Shown: positions 9,803-17,407 of the stretch, in pieces
Layout: each line of letters opens with the position of its first letter
Numbering within the stretch: position 1 is the first letter of the stretch
From: Flavobacterium tiangeerense
Lineage (GTDB): Bacteria; Bacteroidota; Bacteroidia; Flavobacteriales; Flavobacteriaceae
Direction of reading: 5' to 3'
Assembly: GCF_007830355.1 (NCBI RefSeq)
Contig: NZ_VLKO01000017.1
Span: 1 to 40,025 of the forward strand
Length of the DNA stretch: 40,025 nucleotides
Program-made: the position numbers and the translations under genes
The notes under the pieces: model-generated
What the model was told of the DNA's origin: nothing
Database searches by the model: none
The model's input: the letters and a program-made list of their open reading frames with translations, nothing else

Positions 9803-10972
9803 ATGAAAAACATAATACCAATTTTTGTATTGCTTTTTTGCATGAACATCACATCCGCACAAGACAGGACAATTAATCCTGGAGTACCATTTTTATTAGT
9901 CGCTGCTGATGCTAGAGCAGCTGGTATGGCTGATATGGGAGTAGCAACATCAGCTGATGCTTTCTCACAACAATGGAATCCTGCAAAGTATGCATTTTCT
10001 AAAGATGCTCAAGGATTCTCAGTAAGTTATACTCCTTATTTGACTGATTTAGTAAATGATATTTCATTAGGTCAGTTAACGTATTATAACAAACTAAATG
10101 AAAAAAGTGCGTTTGCTGGAAGCATTCGTTATTTTGGTCTTGGCGAAATTGAACTACGTGAAACTGGAGATCCTAATGAGGCTGCTCGTGTAGTTTCACC
10201 AAATGAATTTGCAGTGGATTTATCGTACTCCTTAAAATTGAGTGAGAAATTTTCGATGGCTGTAGGAGGACGATTTATCAATTCTAACTTAAAGGTAGCT
10301 TCAGATGCTAATGATGCAACGGCTGCAAGTACTTTTGCAGTAGACGTAGCAGGGTTTTTTCAATCAGAAGAAATTGCCTATTCTGATTTTAACGGACGTT
10401 GGAGAGCTGGATTTAATTTTCAAAATTTAGGTCCAAAAATTAGTTACGACAATGATGATGTTAATAATAATTTTATACCAGCTAATTTAAAGTTAGGTAC
10501 TGGATTTGATTTTATATTGGATGATTTTAATAAAGTAGCACTTAATGTAGAATTCAATAAATTGCTAGTTCCTACTTTTCAAAAAAACGACTTGAATGGC
10601 GATGGAATTACTACACCTGAAGAAGCAAATCAAAATTTAGAAAATTACAGATCCATCGGATGGACTTCTGGCATTTTTAAATCATTTGGTGATGCACCAG
10701 ACGGAATGAGTGAAGAATTGAAAGAAGTAACCTATGCTGTAGGTGCTGAGTATTTGTATCAAGATTCATTTGCCATGCGAATGGGATATTTTCATGAAAG
10801 CCCACAAAAAGGAGCACGACAATTTTTTTCGTTAGGAGCAGGATTTAAGTACACTACTATCAAGGTAGATGTCTCTTATTTGTTTTCGGCATCCAAGGTT
10901 AGGAACCCACTAGAAAATACATTACGATTCTCCTTGACATTTAATTTTGGAGATCAATACGATGAATATTAA
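9803..10972 (+). CDS. porV: T9SS outer membrane shuttle protein PorV (LptO)
   Basis: PorV is an outer-membrane beta-barrel of the FadL-like group. It collects CTD proteins from the translocon and brings them to the PorU attachment complex. The preferred start is ATG 9803, giving MKNIIPIFVLLFCMNITSAQ, a clear signal peptide; an in-frame ATG at 9767 would add 12 residues and spoil it. The 389-residue product has the family signature GVPFLLVAADARAAGMADMG after the signal peptide, then alternating amphipathic strands and an EF-hand-like DLNGDGITTPEE segment at about residues 263-274. It ends in a typical barrel strand (LRFSLTFNFGDQYDEY). It has its own promoter and a strong terminator after it. 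Confidence 0.93.
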   Translation: MKNIIPIFVLLFCMNITSAQDRTINPGVPFLLVAADARAAGMADMGVATSADAFSQQWNPAKYAFSKDAQGFSVSYTPYLTDLVNDISLGQLTYYNKLNEKSAFAGSIRYFGLGEIELRETGDPNEAARVVSPNEFAVDLSYSLKLSEKFSMAVGGRFINSNLKVASDANDATAASTFAVDVAGFFQSEEIAYSDFNGRWRAGFNFQNLGPKISYDNDDVNNNFIPANLKLGTGFDFILDDFNKVALNVEFNKLLVPTFQKNDLNGDGITTPEEANQNLENYRSIGWTSGIFKSFGDAPDGMSEELKEVTYAVGAEYLYQDSFAMRMGYFHESPQKGARQFFSLGAGFKYTTIKVDVSYLFSASKVRNPLENTLRFSLTFNFGDQYDEY

Positions 10973-10996
10973 AAATTAGATTAATTACTTATAGAT

Positions 10997-11041
10997 AATC
11001 CAAATTGCACCTTTGTTAAAAGTGTAATTTGGATTTTTTTT
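10997..11041 (+). terminator. Rho-independent terminator after porV
   Basis: A 14-bp stem (AATCCAAATTGCAC / GTGTAATTTGGATT, one G-U pair) with an 11-nt loop and a run of eight T. The TTG codon at 11029 that extends the next open frame lies inside this stem, which argues that cdd starts at ATG 11053. Confidence 0.9.
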
Positions 11042-11052
11042 CCCTTACAAAT

Positions 11053-11535
11053 ATGAAAGAAATAATAATTTCAACACAGTTTACCGTTTTCGAAGATGCA
11101 CAAGATATGCCAACGGATGTTCAAGATTTAATGAAACAGGCTGTAGAGGTTCGTAAAAATGCTTATGCACCCTATTCAAAATTTAGAGTTGGAGTAGCAA
11201 TTTTATTAGATAATGGAGAGGTGATTGTAGGTTCGAATCAAGAAAATGCAGCTTATCCATCAGGATTGTGTGCAGAGCGTGTAGCTATTTTTTATGCTGG
11301 TGCAAAGTATCCTGATGCAAAAGTTTTAAAAATGGCTATAACAGCAGCTTCAGATACCAATCAAACTACGGCGCCAATTCCGCCTTGTGGATCCTGCAGG
11401 CAATCAATTGCAGAATATGAAATCAAACAAGAAATGCCTATCGAAATCTATTTTATGGGGGAAATAGGTTTGGTTTACAAATCAGACTCCTTAAAAAATT
11501 TATTGCCATTTATGTTTGATAAAAAATTCCTTTAA
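11053..11535 (+). CDS. cdd: Cytidine deaminase
   Basis: Hydrolytic deamination of cytidine and deoxycytidine to uridine and deoxyuridine in cytosolic pyrimidine salvage. From ATG 11053 the product is 160 residues. It has the two zinc motifs of the family: GLCAERVA (zinc ligand Cys73, proton-shuttle Glu75) and PPCGSCRQ (Cys112 and Cys115). The substrate-binding segment YSKFRVGVAI is also present. A longer frame starting at TTG 11029 would begin inside the porV terminator stem and is rejected. Length is slightly above that of short tetrameric CDAs because of an N-terminal extension. Placement between porV and pdhA agrees with what I remember of flavobacterial gene order. Confidence 0.92.
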   Translation: MKEIIISTQFTVFEDAQDMPTDVQDLMKQAVEVRKNAYAPYSKFRVGVAILLDNGEVIVGSNQENAAYPSGLCAERVAIFYAGAKYPDAKVLKMAITAASDTNQTTAPIPPCGSCRQSIAEYEIKQEMPIEIYFMGEIGLVYKSDSLKNLLPFMFDKKFL

Positions 11536-11583
11536 AATTCCCAAAAACTAGCCATTATATTTTAGTTCTTACGCGGAATGTCT

Positions 11584-11591
11584 TATTTTTG
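11584..11591 (+). promoter_or_regulatory. Candidate pdhA promoter -7 element
   Basis: TATTTTTG matches TAnnTTTG and lies 87 bp upstream of the pdhA start in the only gap before the PDH genes. No exact TTG is found 17-23 nt upstream; the best counterpart is TTTAG at 11561-11565. Confidence 0.4.
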
Positions 11592-11678
11592 CGTTTCGCA
11601 AATTTGTGGGAGGAAACTATTTTGCGTTATAGGTTCAAATTGATTCAACAATAACACTTAAGCAAAAGAAAAATTCAG

Positions 11679-12677
11679 ATGAAAGAAGTTACAAGAGAAG
11701 TATATGTGAAATGGTATGAGGATATGCTATTTTGGAGAAAGTTTGAGGATAAACTGGCAGCATTATACATTCAACAAAAAGTTAGAGGTTTTTTACATTT
11801 ATACAACGGTCAAGAAGCAGTATTAGCAGGAGCGCTTCACGCTATGGATTTGACTAAAGATAAAATGATTACCGCTTATAGAAATCACGTACAACCAATA
11901 GGTATGGGTGTGGATCCTAAGCGTGTAATGGCAGAATTACTTGGTAAAGTGACGGGTACTTCAAAAGGAATGGGTGGATCTATGCACATTTTCTCAAAAG
12001 AACACCGTTTTTATGGAGGTCACGGTATCGTAGGAGGTCAAATTCCAGTAGGTGCTGGTTTAGCATTTGCAGATAAATATTTTAATACTGGCGGTGTGAC
12101 TATGACTTATTTTGGGGATGGAGCAGCACGACAAGGTTCTTTACACGAAGCTTTTAATATGGCTATGCTATGGAAATTACCTGTAGTTTTTATTGTTGAA
12201 AACAATGGATACGCTATGGGAACCTCTGTAGAAAGAACTGCAAATCATACGGATATTTGGAAACTAGGTTTAGGATATGAAATGCCTTGTGGTCCAGTAG
12301 ACGGAATGAATCCTGTAAAAGTTGCTGAAGCAATGACAGAAGCAATTGATAGAGCACGTCGTGGTGATGGACCAACGTTCTTGGAAATGAAAACATACCG
12401 TTATAGAGGTCACTCTATGTCGGATGCTCAATTATACCGTTCTAAAGAAGAAGTAGAAGAGTACAAAAAAATTGATCCTATTACACAAGTTTTAGATGTA
12501 ATTAAAGATCAAAACTACGCTACAAGCGAAGAAATAGAAGCTATTGATCAAAGAGTGAAAGATTTGGTTGAAGAGTGTGCTACATTTGCCGAAGAGTCTG
12601 ATTACCCACCAATTCAACAATTGTACGACGTAGTCTACGAACAAGAAAACTATCCTTTTATACCTCATAAACTATAA
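11679..12677 (+). CDS. pdhA: Pyruvate dehydrogenase E1 component, alpha subunit
   Basis: E1-alpha binds thiamine diphosphate and, with E1-beta, decarboxylates pyruvate and passes the acetyl group to lipoyl-E2. The 332-residue protein has the TPP/Mg motif starting GDGAARQGS (146-148) and ending ENN (174-176). It also has the RGFLHLYNGQEAV and AYRNHVQ active-site segments and the regulatory-loop-like YRYRGHSMSDAQLYRSKEEV. Length matches bacterial E1-alpha. The E2 gene follows after 7 bp, so both are co-transcribed. E1-beta is not adjacent, unlike in alpha-proteobacterial or Gram-positive clusters, so it must be encoded elsewhere. Confidence 0.93.
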   Translation: MKEVTREVYVKWYEDMLFWRKFEDKLAALYIQQKVRGFLHLYNGQEAVLAGALHAMDLTKDKMITAYRNHVQPIGMGVDPKRVMAELLGKVTGTSKGMGGSMHIFSKEHRFYGGHGIVGGQIPVGAGLAFADKYFNTGGVTMTYFGDGAARQGSLHEAFNMAMLWKLPVVFIVENNGYAMGTSVERTANHTDIWKLGLGYEMPCGPVDGMNPVKVAEAMTEAIDRARRGDGPTFLEMKTYRYRGHSMSDAQLYRSKEEVEEYKKIDPITQVLDVIKDQNYATSEEIEAIDQRVKDLVEECATFAEESDYPPIQQLYDVVYEQENYPFIPHKL

Positions 12678-12684
12678 ATCAATT

Positions 12685-14340
12685 ATGGCAACAATTATTA
12701 CAATGCCTCGTTTGAGCGATACGATGACGGAAGGAACGGTAGCGACTTGGCTAAAAAAAGTAGGTGATAAAGTAAGCGAAGGAGATATTCTTGCCGAAAT
12801 TGAAACCGATAAAGCAACAATGGAATTTGAGTCTTTCAACGAAGGTACTCTTTTACACATAGGTATACCTGCTGGTGAAACAGCAGCAGTAGACTCATTA
12901 TTAGCCATCATAGGAAAAGAAGGCGAAGACATTTCAGCATTACTTGCAGGAAAACCAGCTGAGGCAACTCCTGCTGCAGACGAAGCAAAACCTGCTTCAG
13001 AAGCGGTGGCTGTTCCAGAAGTTACTAAAGAGTCATCTGCAGTAGCGACTTCTTTACCAAAAGGAGTAGTGGTAATAACAATGCCTCGTTTAAGTGATAC
13101 AATGACCGAAGGAACTGTTGCAACCTGGTTGAAAAAAGTAGGAGATGCAGTTGCCGAAGGTGATATTCTTGCTGAAATTGAAACCGATAAAGCAACAATG
13201 GAGTTTGAGTCTTTCAATGCGGGTACATTATTATATGTAGGTATTGAAGAAGGAAATACAGCTCCTGTTGACAGTCTTTTAGCAATTATTGGTCCTGCGG
13301 GAACTGATGTTGCTGGAATTGCTACAAATTATAAAGCAGGCGGAGCAACGCCAACTGCTCCTGCTGCAGAAGTTAAAGAAGAAGTTGTAACAACAACGGC
13401 AGCGACTGAGCCAGTTGCTCAAGAAGCTGCACCTGATGGACAACGTATTTTGGCTTCGCCATTAGCAAAGAAAATTGCAAGTGATAAGGGAATTCAGTTG
13501 AATCAAGTTAAGGGTTCGGGTGAAAATGGTAGGATCGTAAAAAGCGATATCGAAAACTTTACACCAGCTGTTCCTAAAACAACTGCTGATGCACCGTCTG
13601 CAAAAGCAGAAACTGTTGTTGCACCTGCTGCACCAAAAGTGTTTGTTCCTACTGGAGAAACATTTACAGAGGAAATCAAGAATTCTCAAATGCGCAAGAT
13701 TATTGCAAAACGATTGGCCGAATCCTTATTTACTGCTCCGCATTACAACTTAGTAATCGAAGTAGCTATGGATGATGCAATGGCTTCAAGAGCAGTAATT
13801 AATACCGTGCCTGATACAAAAGTGTCTTTTAACGATATGGTAATTAAAGCTTGTGCAATGGCTTTGAAAAAGCATCCAAAAATTAATTCACAATGGAAAG
13901 ATGATGCTATTACAATCAATCACCATGTAAATATTGGAGTTGCTGTAGCAGTTGAGGATGGTCTAGTAGTTCCTGTATTGAAATTTACAGATGCTATGAG
14001 TTTGTCTCAAATTGGAGGTAGTGTTCGAGATCTTGCCGGAAGAGCAAAAAACAAAAAGCTATTACCTGCAGAAATGGAAGGAAGTACTTTTACTGTTTCT
14101 AATTTAGGAATGTTTGGTATTGTTGAATTCAATTCCATTATCAATCAGCCTAATTCTGCAATCCTATCTGTAGGTGCAATTGTAGAGAAACCAGTTGTTA
14201 AAAACGGACAAATTGTAGTAGGAAACACTATGATGTTATCTCTTGCTTGTGATCACCGAACTATCGATGGAGCAACTGGAGCGCAGTTCTTGCAAACACT
14301 AAAACAATACATTGAAAATCCAGTGACTATGCTTGCATAA
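12685..14340 (+). CDS. pdhC: Pyruvate dehydrogenase E2, dihydrolipoamide acetyltransferase
   Basis: E2 is the core of the PDH complex and transfers acetyl groups from lipoamide to CoA. The 551-residue product has two lipoyl domains (about 2-77 and 129-203), each with the lipoylation motif ETDKATMEFES (Lys43 and Lys169). Ala/Pro/Glu-rich flexible linkers separate them. A peripheral subunit-binding domain at about 254-292 has ASPLAKKIASDKGI and GSGENGRIVKSDIE. The catalytic domain (about 328-551) ends with the active-site DHRTIDG (His524, Asp528). It is directly downstream of pdhA and followed by a strong terminator. The two lipoyl repeats are very similar at DNA level too. Symbol could equally be aceF. 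Confidence 0.94.
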   Translation: MATIITMPRLSDTMTEGTVATWLKKVGDKVSEGDILAEIETDKATMEFESFNEGTLLHIGIPAGETAAVDSLLAIIGKEGEDISALLAGKPAEATPAADEAKPASEAVAVPEVTKESSAVATSLPKGVVVITMPRLSDTMTEGTVATWLKKVGDAVAEGDILAEIETDKATMEFESFNAGTLLYVGIEEGNTAPVDSLLAIIGPAGTDVAGIATNYKAGGATPTAPAAEVKEEVVTTTAATEPVAQEAAPDGQRILASPLAKKIASDKGIQLNQVKGSGENGRIVKSDIENFTPAVPKTTADAPSAKAETVVAPAAPKVFVPTGETFTEEIKNSQMRKIIAKRLAESLFTAPHYNLVIEVAMDDAMASRAVINTVPDTKVSFNDMVIKACAMALKKHPKINSQWKDDAITINHHVNIGVAVAVEDGLVVPVLKFTDAMSLSQIGGSVRDLAGRAKNKKLLPAEMEGSTFTVSNLGMFGIVEFNSIINQPNSAILSVGAIVEKPVVKNGQIVVGNTMMLSLACDHRTIDGATGAQFLQTLKQYIENPVTMLA

Positions 14341-14361
14341 CTACGGATTCAATCTAATAAC

Positions 14362-14403
14362 AAAACCCATCACTTTTTTTGAGCTGATGGGTTTTGTGTT
14401 TTT
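14362..14403 (+). terminator. Rho-independent terminator of the pdhA-E2 operon
   Basis: A perfect 11-bp stem (AAAACCCATCA / TGATGGGTTTT) with a 12-nt loop is followed by a T-rich tail. It starts 22 bp after the E2 stop. Confidence 0.9.
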
Positions 14404-14404
14404 G

Positions 14405-14512
14405 GGCATGTCCCAGCTTCCACTAGCGTTGCAGCACGGTCAGGCTATACGCTATATCTTTTATTACGCTACCGCTTCATAAAAGGATGCCGCTCCTATC
14501 CTTCATGCACAT
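14405..14512 (-). repeat. Flavobacterial REP-like intergenic repeat, copy A
   Basis: On the minus strand this segment runs TGAAGGATAGGAGCGGCATC, AAAAG, an AT hairpin with GAAGCGG, then AGCGTATAGCCTGACC and GGGACATGCCC. It shares GGATAGGAGCG, GAAGCGG and GCGnATAGCCyGACnG with the plus-strand segment at 16436-16523. From memory, this modular pattern is a common intergenic repeat in Flavobacterium genomes. It is non-coding here and fills most of the gap between the PDH terminator and the RidA gene. Confidence 0.6.
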
Positions 14513-14645
14513 GAGATCTTAATAGAGAAAATGGTGTAGTAGTCTACGTATTTTTGAAAATGAAAGGCAAACAAAGTAGTTTTGATGTTGTAGTAGCGTT
14601 GGTTTAAAAAATGTATTTTTATAGGACTTTCAATAGATAAACTAT

Positions 14646-14653
14646 TAATTTTG
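14646..14653 (+). promoter_or_regulatory. Candidate RidA-gene promoter -7 element
   Basis: TAATTTTG matches TAnnTTTG and lies 22 bp upstream of ATG 14676, the same distance as at porV. The identical octamer lies 22 bp upstream of miaE. No clear TTG was found at -33. Confidence 0.45.
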
Positions 14654-14675
14654 TATCGACTTAATATGCTACAAA

Positions 14676-15047
14676 ATGATTCAAAAAGAATACATTGATC
14701 CCAGTGCAGGTTTTTCACAAACAGTACTGGTAAAAACGGGTGATTTTAAAACTCTTTATATTTCAGGGCAAATTGGCATTGGGGATACACTAGAAGCCCA
14801 AGTAATTGCTACTTTTCAAAACTTAGAACAGCAATTGCATAAATGCAATGCTACGTTTAAGGATGTGGTTAAAATGAATACCTATATTGTAAATTTTAAT
14901 CCAGAAACCGATTTACCGATTTTTAGAAAAATTAGAAATGAATTTTTAGGAAATGAGAATTATCCAGCAAGCACTCTTGTTGGCGTTTCGGTATTGGGTA
15001 ATAAAGATTGGCTCATTGAAATTGAAGCGATCGCTGTTATTGAATAA
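14676..15047 (+). CDS. RidA/YjgF family protein lacking the catalytic arginine
   Basis: A 123-residue protein of the Rid (YjgF/YER057c/UK114) family, small trimeric proteins. The RidA subgroup hydrolyses reactive enamine/imine intermediates released by PLP enzymes. Seen are TLYISGQIG, ATFQNLEQQL, VVKMNTYIVNF and the C-terminal IEIEAIAVIE. In true RidA an arginine in the segment PAR(S/T)xV binds the substrate carboxylate. Here the segment reads YPASTLV, with Ser99 in its place, so imine deaminase activity is doubtful and the protein may be one of the uncharacterised Rid subgroups. It stands alone, with the next gene convergent after 40 bp. Confidence 0.85.
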   Translation: MIQKEYIDPSAGFSQTVLVKTGDFKTLYISGQIGIGDTLEAQVIATFQNLEQQLHKCNATFKDVVKMNTYIVNFNPETDLPIFRKIRNEFLGNENYPASTLVGVSVLGNKDWLIEIEAIAVIE

Positions 15048-15087
15048 ATACAACTTGAAATAAATTATTATAGAAGCAAATTTCGTT

Positions 15088-16323
15088 TTAGTTTTTATTT
15101 TTCTCGGCAATCCATTTTGACATGTACATGGTGCTTTTCAAAGTATGATGTTGTAGCAATGCACCCATAAAATTGTTCAAACGGTGTTGTTCTAGATTTT
15201 TCTGTATGCTTTGCATTTGATTTTTGAAATCAGTTTCAAATAATGTTCTTGCATAACGTAGCTTGATTGTTTCAAATCCATTTTCTTGAGAGGCTAGCCA
15301 CGTTTTTTTGTTTTGATACAACAACACTGCTTGGTTGGCAAAAAGTTCGGGATTGTCTTGAATAAAACCATTCCATGGCAAATCACCATGCATCGATTCG
15401 GCGCCAATTGTAGTAGTTACGCTAGGTGTACCGCATTGCATGGCTTCGAGCAATTTTCCTTTTATTCCTGCGCCAAAACGCAAGGGTGCTAGAACAACTC
15501 GGGCCTGTTTTACTACTTCTTGCGCATCCTCTGCCCTACCCAGAATTAAAAATCCTTCTTTAGCGTTATGTAGTTGCAGCACTTTTTGGGAAGGATAGGC
15601 ACCATAAATTTTGCAAACCGCTTCAGGTACTTGTTTTTTAATCAAGGGCCAAATGGTTTGTTTTAAATACTGAACCGCATTCCAATTGGGTTCGTGTAAA
15701 AAATTACCAATAAAAGTAAAGTCACTTCTGTTCTCAAAGGATGGTGTTGTAGTTGCATTTAAAATTGCCTCTGACTCAAGTAAAAGAGGCAGGTATAAAA
15801 GTAACGCCTGGTCAATTTTGAAAGTAGTGGTTAGTATTTCAATTTCATATTGAGAAATCATTAAGGAGATATCGCAGCGCAAAATACTAGCAATTTCTCG
15901 TTTGGCAACTTCTTCAACAACTAAGTCTTGGGTTGTGTATACTCGGTTTTCCTTGAAAGCTTTTTGTCTTGCAAGACGCAAACAATGTAAGTCCTCAGTA
16001 TCTAATATTCGGATAGCATTAGGGCAATTTTCGGCAACTCTCCAGCCAAATTGTTCTTCAATCATAAAGCGATCAAAGAGCACTACAGCCGGATTTAGTT
16101 CTTTGATAAACGCATCAAAAGTAGACGAATTGAGAAGGATTGTTTTCTTGTCAACGTTTAGGGACTCAAGATCCGTACTAAAAGCGCTGTCTTGTGCTGG
16201 AGAGGCAAAGGTGATTTTAAATCCTTGTTTTTGATACAGCGAAATTAATTGTATCATTCTTCCGCCTGCAGCTGAGGAGTTGGGTTCAGGCCAAACAAAA
16301 CCAATAATTAAGAGTGATTGCAC
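15088..16323 (-). CDS. Glycosyltransferase family 4-like protein
   Basis: A 411-residue protein with the two Rossmann-like lobes of GT-B glycosyltransferases, probably transferring a sugar from a nucleotide sugar to an envelope glycan. The N-terminal lobe shows LLIIGFVWPEPNSSAAGGRM, the glycine-rich acceptor-side loop. The C-terminal lobe begins about residue 205 with FTFIGNFLHEPN and carries VVLAPLRFGAGIKGKLLEAM near residues 277-296, a donor-binding segment with Lys and Glu typical of GT4. Then comes GTPSVTTTIGAESM. No signal peptide or membrane span, so it is cytosolic. Substrate cannot be read from sequence, and it is not in a polysaccharide cluster. Convergent with the RidA gene. Confidence 0.8.
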   Translation of the reverse strand: MQSLLIIGFVWPEPNSSAAGGRMIQLISLYQKQGFKITFASPAQDSAFSTDLESLNVDKKTILLNSSTFDAFIKELNPAVVLFDRFMIEEQFGWRVAENCPNAIRILDTEDLHCLRLARQKAFKENRVYTTQDLVVEEVAKREIASILRCDISLMISQYEIEILTTTFKIDQALLLYLPLLLESEAILNATTTPSFENRSDFTFIGNFLHEPNWNAVQYLKQTIWPLIKKQVPEAVCKIYGAYPSQKVLQLHNAKEGFLILGRAEDAQEVVKQARVVLAPLRFGAGIKGKLLEAMQCGTPSVTTTIGAESMHGDLPWNGFIQDNPELFANQAVLLYQNKKTWLASQENGFETIKLRYARTLFETDFKNQMQSIQKNLEQHRLNNFMGALLQHHTLKSTMYMSKWIAEKNKN

Positions 16324-16435
16324 TTTTTTAAGAGATGAAAATTACGGTTGCAAAATACTAATTTAATGTGGTATTGTAGCGTTAGGAACTTGTAAATTCT
16401 GATGAATATAAAGGCTTTCATTTCAGGTTAGACGC

Positions 16436-16523
16436 CGCGTGAGGGATAGGAGCGTATAGCCCGCAATGGCGTTGTCGCGTAGCAAAAACGCAATGAGGAC
16501 TTGAAGCGGATAGCCCGACAGCA
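16436..16523 (+). repeat. Flavobacterial REP-like intergenic repeat, copy B
   Basis: Contains GTGAGGGATAGGAGCG, TATAGCCCGCAATGGCGTTG, a GCGTAGC/AAAAACGCAATG segment and GAAGCGGATAGCCCGAC. It shares its core words with the inverted copy at 14405-14512. It is GC-richer than the surrounding sequence and lies between the divergent glycosyltransferase and miaE genes. Confidence 0.6.
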
Positions 16524-16562
16524 AAAAAATGGCTGAGTGGAATGGTGCTAGGCCATTTTTTT
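16523..16562. terminator. Hairpin with A and T tracts at the end of repeat copy B
   Basis: An 11-bp stem AAAAAAATGGC / GCCATTTTTTT encloses about 18 nt. It looks like a bidirectional rho-independent terminator, yet it lies between two divergent gene starts where no coding transcript needs to end. It may be part of the repeat or end a short RNA made from it. Confidence 0.55.
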
Positions 16563-16640
16563 TGGTGGCACGCTCTAACTATTTTTATTTTATTAAGGGT
16601 TCAATCTGATCTTGATGGATATGTCTATGCAATAAATCAC

Positions 16641-16648
16641 TAATTTTG
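16641..16648 (+). promoter_or_regulatory. Candidate miaE promoter -7 element
   Basis: TAATTTTG (TAnnTTTG) lies 22 bp upstream of the miaE ATG. The nearest TTG, at 16612-16614, is 26 nt away, longer than usual. Confidence 0.4.
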
Positions 16649-16670
16649 TACTACATTAAATGATATTGAA

Positions 16671-17252
16671 ATGTTAGGACTAAAATTAGTTACGGACCCA
16701 AGATGGGTGAATATAGTAGAGTCAAATATTGAAGAGATATTGACAGACCACGCTTGGTGTGAACAAAAAGCGGCATCGAACGCAATAAGTTTGATTACTC
16801 AAAATTCAGAAAAAGAAGAACTGGTAACTGAATTGATGATTATTGCTAGGGAAGAATTAGAGCACTTGCAAATGGTGCACGACTTGATAAAAAAGAAAGG
16901 GCTTTCGTTAGGGCGCGAGCGTAAGGATCATTATGTGAATGAGTTGTTTAAGTTCATGAAAAAAGATGGGAGTAGGAATGATGCTTTGTGTGAACGTTTG
17001 TTGTTTTCGGCTATGATTGAAGCTAGAAGTTGTGAACGTTTCAAAGTGCTTTCGGAAAACATTGCTGATGCAGAATTAGCTAAATTTTATCGGGATTTAA
17101 TGATTAGTGAAGCGGGGCATTACACGACTTTTTTAGGATTTGCCAAAAAATATGCGGATCATGTAGATGTGGATAAACGCTGGAAGGAATGGATTGCCTT
17201 TGAAACTTCGATAATTGTGAACTATGGAACAAGTGAAACCATTCACGGCTAA
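16671..17252 (+). CDS. miaE: tRNA-(2-methylthio-N6-isopentenyl-A37) hydroxylase
   Basis: MiaE is a non-haem diiron monooxygenase that hydroxylates the isopentenyl group of ms2i6A37 in tRNA, using O2. The 193-residue, all-helical product has the carboxylate-bridged diiron ligand pattern on four helices: DHAWCEQKAAS, AREELEHLQMVH (ExxH), IEARSCERF and ISEAGHYTTF (ExxH). Length fits the short bacterial MiaE form. It is monocistronic, with a -7 element 22 bp upstream and a clean terminator downstream. The reaction needs tRNA first modified by MiaA and MiaB, whose genes are not in this window. Confidence 0.9.
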   Translation: MLGLKLVTDPRWVNIVESNIEEILTDHAWCEQKAASNAISLITQNSEKEELVTELMIIAREELEHLQMVHDLIKKKGLSLGRERKDHYVNELFKFMKKDGSRNDALCERLLFSAMIEARSCERFKVLSENIADAELAKFYRDLMISEAGHYTTFLGFAKKYADHVDVDKRWKEWIAFETSIIVNYGTSETIHG

Positions 17253-17284
17253 ACCGAAAGTTAATGTTCAGGTCATTGCAAAAA

Positions 17285-17312
17285 AAAACTTCTCCATTTT
17301 TTGAGAAGTTTT
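17285..17312. terminator. Terminator between miaE and the efflux operon
   Basis: A 10-bp stem AAAACTTCTC / GAGAAGTTTT with an 8-nt loop. An A tract lies on the left and T residues on the right, so it can serve miaE (plus) and perhaps the convergent efflux operon (minus). Confidence 0.75.
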
Positions 17313-17407
17313 GTGGGCGGGGTGAATTTCTTCATGAATCATTTTGTTCCAGATGAAAAGAAATAACCGTTTGCAGGGTAAACACTTTTGTATAATCGTG
17401 TTAATTT

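Noticed and set aside
11029..11052. TTG start 24 bp upstream of cdd
   Set aside because: It lies inside the porV terminator stem; ATG 11053 gives a normal cytidine deaminase.
12672..13217. Open frame of 181 codons, minus strand, opposite the E2 gene
   Set aside because: A shadow of the repeated lipoyl domains; its own internal repeat is explained by the two lipoyl copies.
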